In this document: piece by piece, positions 62,101-64,000 of the stretch
Position numbering within the stretch: position 1 is the stretch's first letter
How the letters are laid out: each line of letters starts with the position of its first letter
Assembly (NCBI RefSeq): GCF_905220365.1
Contig: NC_061138.1
Coordinates: 12,539,814 to 12,603,813, forward strand
Direction: 5' to 3'
Length of the DNA stretch: 64,000 nt
Source: Vanessa cardui
Lineage: Eukaryota; Arthropoda; Insecta; Lepidoptera; Nymphalidae
Notes under the pieces: model-generated
The model's input: the letters and a program-made list of their open reading frames with translations, nothing else
What the model was told of the DNA's origin: nothing
Database searches by the model: none
Program-made: the position numbers and the translations under genes

Positions 62101-62331
62101 AATTCGATATTTAATTGAAATTACTATTCGAAATTTAAAAAAGCAGCTTGATTTAAAATGTTCCAATTCACAGTTATTGGAATATTATTTAATATGATAT
62201 ATCTTTTACCTGTAGAGGGTGGCCGGTAAGGCCTGACATTAGGCACGGTGGTGGGGGAGGCCGGCGCCCGGGAGTAGTCGTCATCGTCAACAAACACTTG
62301 CTCGCTCAAATCCAACGCAAGTTCTGTGTCA
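44077..62331 (-). CDS. Uckl1: Uridine-cytidine kinase-like 1 (UCKL1), first coding exon missing
   Basis: CDS = complement(join(44077..44193, 44616..44813, 45738..45883, 47320..47479, 48041..48130, 49804..49990, 53143..53279, 54025..54195, 55369..55475, 61137..61316, 62210..62331)); 537 residues readable (human about 548). UCKL1 proteins join a uridine/cytidine kinase domain (UTP/CTP salvage from nucleosides) to a C-terminal UPRT-like domain. Visible motifs: RRTIYTAGRPPWYN before the kinase; Walker A GGASASGKTT; substrate motif SMDSFYK; YNFDHPDAFD; YNYVTHSR; FEGILAFYNADVLKMLDMK; DTDADIRLARRLRRD. The UPRT-like part has DIIVPRGGDN, IVQHVHKQL, DEFIFYSKRLMRL, GVSILRAGETME, GKILIQTNQ, LMDATVATGAAA, LLMAEIGVHSIAYAFPE and GIGNFGDRYFGT, ending EPADDE-stop at 44077. 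All internal junctions are in phase. The 62331 exon begins with the last base of a split codon after a weak acceptor, with no in-frame ATG, so the start exon must lie upstream; I found none up to 64000. The 5.7-kb intron between the 55369 and 61137 exons and most other introns are filled with transposable elements. Confidence 0.93.
44848..44942 (+). mobile_element. Metulj-like SINE, 3'-truncated
   Basis: GGCCCAGTGGTTAGAACGCG to GTTTATAATTCATCT; only the tRNA-like head is present. Ends 35 bases from the UCKL1 44813 acceptor. Confidence 0.75.
45079..45380 (+). mobile_element. Metulj-like SINE, near full length
   Basis: AGTGTTTAGAATGCGTGCAT to TTTACAGGCTGTTACTTTAC; all body blocks present, with the tail replaced by a (CTTTA)n run. 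Confidence 0.8.
45447..45680 (+). mobile_element. Metulj-like SINE with internal deletions
   Basis: GAGAATGCCCAGTGGTTAGA to GAAATTTACAGGCTGTTGTT. Lies just downstream (in gene sense) of the 45738 donor. Confidence 0.8.
45914..46112. repeat. ACGC/CACA-rich simple repeat
   Basis: A 200-base tract of CGCACGCACACACGCACATA-type units including two copies of ACATACATGGACACACGCAC about 66 bases apart. Lies 31 bases from the UCKL1 acceptor at 45883; the long ORFs here are an effect of the repeat. Confidence 0.85.
46715..46975 (+). repeat. Helitron-like repeat with internal insertion
   Basis: TTAATATTATAAAAATGAAAG, TCTTTCACGAACCGCTGAAC, GATGAAATTTGTTATGAAGG, GGACATAGGCTACTTTTGTG; about 60 extra bases replace the usual (CTGT)n segment. 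Confidence 0.5.
46985..47265 (-). repeat. TACCACCCAC interspersed repeat
   Basis: Reverse complement of the 42464 element: ATAGGTTTGCGGACGAGCAT ... GGTACCTACCCAGACGGGC ... GCCCTACCAGCAAGTAAGT. Confidence 0.75.
47567..47885 (+). mobile_element. Metulj-like SINE, diverged copy
   Basis: GAGATGGCAGCGTAGCTAGA to AAAATTACAGACTATTGTTG; head rearranged (duplicated CGCTGATTCATGTACTTAAT block). Confidence 0.7.
48157..48474 (+). mobile_element. Palindrome-ended MITE (copy 4)
   Basis: GTACGACAAAACTTAGATGT to CTAAGTTGTGTCGTGCTAT. Starts 26 bases from the UCKL1 acceptor at 48130, so it abuts the branch-point region. Confidence 0.75.
48739..48899. mobile_element. Short CAGGGTTATTG MITE
   Basis: 161 bp bounded by CAGGGTTATTGG and CCAATAACCCTG; related in its right half to 30467-30722. 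Confidence 0.7.
49085..49260 (+). mobile_element. Second tRNA-derived SINE family
   Basis: CATGGGTATGCCACTCCGAG, GGGTTCGATTCACGGCTGAG (B box), TTCATTAGTCTTCTGTCTTG; A-box end truncated. Confidence 0.6.
49524..49818. repeat. Tandem repeat including a duplicated UCKL1 splice donor
   Basis: The block GTACCAGGGAAACA(G)A starts at 49524, 49675 and 49772 (spacings 151 and 97). The first and third copies each include the exon-intron junction CAGCTGCAGCTC|GTAAGTGCC (minus strand); the third is the true donor of exon 49804-49990. Each unit also has a C-rich run and CCATCACGCGGGGGAAGC. Confidence 0.85.
50191..50481 (-). mobile_element. Metulj-like SINE
   Basis: AACAACAACCTATAAATTTC to CATCGGTTAAGATTTATGCG and ACCACTGATCCC; near full length, reverse orientation. 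Confidence 0.8.
51205..51249. repeat. (TATG)n microsatellite
   Basis: About 11 tandem TATG units with one interruption (TAAG), in a UCKL1 intron. Confidence 0.9.
51531..51828 (+). mobile_element. Metulj-like SINE, best-preserved copy
   Basis: AGATGGCCCGGTGGTTAGAA, ATTGCGGGTTCAAACCCAGG, TGAAGGAAAACATCGTGAGG, GCATTGGAACAGCGTGGTGG, TTACAGGCTGTTGTTGTTG; preceded by (AAATA)n from another element. Confidence 0.85.
52495..52646 (+). repeat. LINE 3' tail
   Basis: AAAAAGAGTAACTACTGAGC, TTCTTGCCGGTTCTTGTCGG, GGTGGTAGCTTCACTTGATT, CACTTGAATAAAGTTTA; also at 53670-53815 and reversed at 56800-56910. Confidence 0.65.
52647..53073 (+). mobile_element. MITE with ATAGGCTATTTGAC termini (copy 1)
   Basis: Left AATAGACTATTTGACTGG, right TTGTCAAATAGCCTATT. 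Interior includes TGACGTCACTTTGCTGTATT and GTGTCACGTGACAAGCGTTT. An inverted copy lies at 59310-59660 in another intron of the same gene. Confidence 0.7.
53082..53131. repeat. (TG)n microsatellite next to a UCKL1 donor
   Basis: About 22 TG units followed by CGTGTGCGTG; the minus-strand donor of exon 53143-53279 begins ten bases further on. Confidence 0.9.
53670..53815 (+). repeat. LINE 3' tail
   Basis: GTTAAAAAGAGTAACTACTG, TTATTGCCGGTTCTTCCCAG, GTGGTAGCTTCACTTAATTG, TTGAATAAAGTTTATTTTGA. Confidence 0.65.
53821..54024. repeat. Tandem duplication, unit about 97-107 bp, abutting a splice donor
   Basis: CCAGTCAGTGTAT ... AACTCTATCCATCTCTTT ... GATGGTCTGTGGAAGCGAGA ... GGCAACTC occurs from 53821 and again from 53918. 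The second copy ends at the donor of UCKL1 exon 54025-54195. Confidence 0.85.
54250..54868 (-). mobile_element. Degraded Penelope-like element: GIY-YIG 3' end with inverted terminal repeats
   Basis: The minus strand encodes LSYIGQTKRSIGTSVKEHIG, RRSSKSAVCEHALDKPNHFF, then after a frame change RFDKPQILAREHRFIPRMIR, EAIEIQKHPNFNREDDWRLS. YIGQTKRS is the GIY-YIG endonuclease core, and the EAIEIQKHPNNFNREDG-type tail is typical of arthropod Penelope-like elements. Bounded by CATTGGAATAAAACTAGTTA at 54250 and TAACTAGTTTTATTCCAATG near 54824. The reverse transcriptase is missing. Confidence 0.75.
55083..55362 (+). repeat. TACCACCCAC interspersed repeat
   Basis: TTGGTGATAGGGCTTTGTGC, AGCCCGTCTGGGTAGATACT, GTTGTGTTCCGGTTTGGTAA, ending CTATACCATAAAAAAAAATG. 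Ends at the donor of UCKL1 exon 55369-55475. Confidence 0.75.
55525..55695 (-). mobile_element. Metulj-like SINE, truncated
   Basis: AACAACAACAACAGCCTGTA, TTTGAGGAGAAAGTTCGGAA, CATGCAGGTTTCCTCACGAT; head missing. Confidence 0.75.
56800..56910 (-). repeat. LINE 3' tail, reverse orientation
   Basis: AAATATACTTTATTTAACAA, GTAGATTCTACCGAGAAGAA, CCGACAAGAAACTCAGTACT, CTTTTCCAAC. Confidence 0.6.
56993..57613 (+). mobile_element. Harbinger/PIF-type non-autonomous element with a MADF-domain remnant
   Basis: Inverted termini GAGCTAGCGCGC (56993) and GCGCGCTAGCTC (ending 57613) with TAA on each side (56990-56992; 57614-57616), the 3-bp TTA/TAA duplication of PIF/Harbinger elements. Inner subterminal TTTGTCAT blocks also mirror. 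Between them, 57306-57424 encodes LIEEVEKRPALYDKKLKEYS and KVWEEISTQ, the first half of a MADF (Myb/SANT-like) domain; Harbinger elements often encode such a DNA-binding partner. The second half is absent, and no transposase remains. The island is markedly GC-richer than its surroundings. Confidence 0.75.
58000..58200 (+). repeat. Helitron-like interspersed repeat, well preserved
   Basis: CTAATATTACAAATGTGAAA, CTGCCTGTCTGTCTG, CCAAACCACTGAACCGAATT, TTTGGTATGAAGCAAACTTG, CGCGAGCGAACCCGATGGCG, ACCACTAGT. Confidence 0.55.
58342..58710 (+). mobile_element. hAT-type MITE with perfect 8-bp target duplication
   Basis: Termini CAGTGGCGGATTTACAAAT and TTGGTAAATCCGCCACTG; CCGTAGCT flanks it on both sides (58334-58341 and 58711-58718). 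369 bp, no coding capacity. Confidence 0.9.
59222..59301 (+). repeat. Core fragment of the palindrome-ended MITE
   Basis: CTCACGTCAGTTCAACCCAA, GTAAATCGACGTGTCAAATT, GACGAATATATTAGATCATA match copies 2 and 4; both termini are missing. Confidence 0.65.
59310..59660 (-). mobile_element. MITE with ATAGGCTATTTGAC terminus (copy 2, inverted)
   Basis: Reverse complement of 52647-53073: TTTGTCACGTGACACAAAAC, GCTTATGATGAAGTCACTTT, CAGCAAAGTGACGTCACCGA, ending TCAGTCAAATAGCCTATT. One terminus is replaced by a small AT-rich hairpin. Confidence 0.75.
59738..59965 (+). repeat. LINE 3' tail (AAGCGACTTTGTTTTATACT type)
   Basis: CTTCGCACGGGTACAATGCT, CCTTATCAAAATCCGTCGCG, AAGATCTAAGCATACATAGG, GACAGACAGCGGTAAGCGAC; also at 60880 and reversed at 1680. 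Confidence 0.6.
60240..60545 (-). mobile_element. Metulj-like SINE, full length
   Basis: AACAACAACAATAGCCTGTA to CACTGGGCCATCTCGACTC; A and B boxes intact in reverse orientation. Confidence 0.85.
60880..61115 (+). repeat. LINE 3' tail (AAGCGACTTTGTTTT type)
   Basis: GCCCCGGCTTCGTGCAATAC, CAAAATCCGTTGCGTATTTT, GATCCAAGCTTACAAAGG, AAAGCGACTTTG. Ends about 20 bases before the UCKL1 61137 donor. Confidence 0.6.
61843..62055 (-). mobile_element. Second tRNA-derived SINE family, longest copy
   Basis: Minus strand: CGACCTCTGTGGTCGAGTAG (A box, partly duplicated), CATGGATACGCCACTCCGAG, GGTTTCGATTCTCGGTCGAG, TTCATTAGTTTTCTATGTTG, CTTACATTGGGAGCAG. Confidence 0.65.
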
Positions 62332-64000
62332 CTGTCAACATATCACAACCTTAAAATATCTGTTATTAGGTCATCGTTAATCAAATGTAATTGGACCGCA
62401 TTGGGCACAAATGTCCCAACCCACAAAACATCAATTATGTTATTAAAGAAAAGAAAGAATTATGTTACATCTTTACAATACATATTAGTATAGTTATATA
62501 CGTTTCTAATTAAACAGGTTTTCTATCACAATAGTAATTGTTTTATATTTTAATCTTAAAAACTTTTATTGACACTTCTGTGGGTTGGTACATTTCTGCC
62601 CAATACAGTCCATTTAAAACCAGTACAAACCAGTTTGTACAAGAAATAACCAATATGTTTGTATGTATGAGTTAAATTGAATTAGAATACAACAGATGTG
62701 GAAAATTTTTAAATCTACGTAAATAACATGTTATGTTCATGTATTGTACAAATTGGAAAGTGAAGGCGTAACATTCAACAACATTTAACATTTAAAGGTG
62801 AAGGTGCAGTCGCTGTGAAGTAGATGTTTGTTATTTTGATAGAAATAAATAAGACAAATAAATATTAGGATTTATTTTATTTAACCTGTGCCTATTATTT
62901 TAAAAATCTGATAAAGGATTGCTTATACAGAAAAAAAAATAAGTAAAAACAAAATTTTACTGAATCATTGTGATGATTACCTATAAAAAAAGTTTCGTTG
63001 TTTTTTTTCGTAAGTACTTGACACAAATACTGTACTTTAAAACATTTGTAATACAAATAACAATCATTGTAAAGTTAGGGACCAGTCGAAAATCTAATCT
63101 AAATGTATAATAAAACAACAAGCAGTGTCAAAAGTAGTAATCTGCCGACAAGAGGTGACAGTAAACACAGTAATTAATTTTATTGAACTTGCTATAATTT
63201 ATATATTTATTCAAACATTAAAAATAGAATGCTTTATTTCTTTTTATTACAAATTTGACCTTAATTTTAAAACGATTATTTGCAACGATTCATAAAAACA
63301 TTGTATTGACCTTATATGTTACCTTCTATATATTGTTGTTATCGTAAATTCAAGGTTTTTTTCTCTTTGTATGAAGTACTTTTATTTTAATTTTCTGATC
63401 AACAATGGATGTATTCTTTTATTGTATGTTTTCAGTTTTATTTTTAAGAAACGACAGAAGTTCATGCACTTCTAAAAAGGTGATACTGGCTTCTTAAGGG
63501 GGGTGTGTGGACATTTCTCAAGCAATGACACTGCAAGAAGTATTAATCACTCCTTAAATTGGAAATGGCATGCTCACCAATCTAAGATGTTAATCTTTTG
63601 TGCCTATTTACATTGCCACATTTATTAACCAGAATACAGAAATACAGAGTATCACTGTACCAGAAGCATCATTTATGAGTGGTTAAGACTGGATGTATAA
63701 TTTGTGTCATGCATAATAAGTCTAAACAACATTTATGAATATACATATAACACACACCACACACATATACATAGACATCCTCGTTGTATTTAAAGTTTAA
63801 TGCAGGTAACTTAAACATACAGAGATTAGGGTTTTATTTAATAGAAAATAAACTAACAAGGCAATAACAGAAATTTTGTAAGATGTTCATCAAAGTCATA
63901 CTGAATTTTTGTTTCATTCCATTGACAATCAACCTCACCAAAAAATAAGGTCAATGTTTTTGTAGAACGACAACAGATTTGTCCATAAAATATATATTTA
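62332..64000. other. Upstream intron or intergenic DNA of UCKL1
   Basis: No exon with a start codon and phase-matching donor could be found on the minus strand. 63530-63690 contains a much-decayed minus-strand copy of the TACCACCCAC repeat. Otherwise AT-rich DNA. Confidence 0.5.

Noticed and set aside
1..64000. CRISPR arrays, operons, phage or other prokaryotic systems
   Set aside because: Spliced genes, SINEs, LINEs and poly(A) signals show this is animal nuclear DNA; no such structures were seen.

Overview
The window is AT-rich, intron-rich, repeat-dense animal DNA. The repeat families look lepidopteran: a tRNA-derived SINE resembling butterfly Metulj SINEs, RTE-type LINE tails, a Penelope-like element, and hAT, Harbinger-like and mariner-like MITEs. 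The protein-coding genes are typical of insects. A butterfly is the best guess; the species cannot be named from the sequence alone.

Layout. (1) 1-7328: no coding exon found, only repeats. It is probably the first coding intron of a minus-strand GPCR whose first coding exon is at 7329-7434. (2) 7555-24145: about 16.6 kb without a confident gene, made of MITEs, SINEs and LINE fragments, plus a GC-rich island near 21.0-21.3 kb that could be an upstream non-coding exon. (3) 24146-28561, plus strand: an intact eight-exon Cdkal1 orthologue, the tRNA t6A37 methylthiotransferase (538 aa), with one GC-AG intron. (4) 31630-36258, plus strand: an eight-exon, 464-aa protein with the xylose isomerase fold, driven by a clear TATA + TCAGT initiator promoter. 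Nearly all catalytic and metal-binding residues of xylose isomerase are replaced, so it looks like a maintained pseudoenzyme. This is the most interesting object in the window. (5) 36259-44076: intergenic, with several MITEs. (6) 44077-62331, minus strand: eleven exons of a uridine-cytidine kinase-like 1 (UCKL1) gene. Its kinase domain and C-terminal UPRT-like domain are complete; the first coding exon is missing and probably lies beyond 64000. The introns are packed with SINEs and MITEs, two tandem duplications next to splice donors, a Penelope-like fragment and a Harbinger-type MITE. (7) 62332-64000: upstream intron or intergenic DNA.

The three well-supported genes are not an operon-like system. 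Cdkal1 (translation fidelity) and UCKL1 (pyrimidine salvage) are housekeeping genes. The xylose isomerase-like gene starts 3.1 kb after Cdkal1 on the same strand with its own promoter. Exon borders were assigned by hand from conserved protein sequence plus splice sites with consistent phase; family assignments are from recognition, without a database search.
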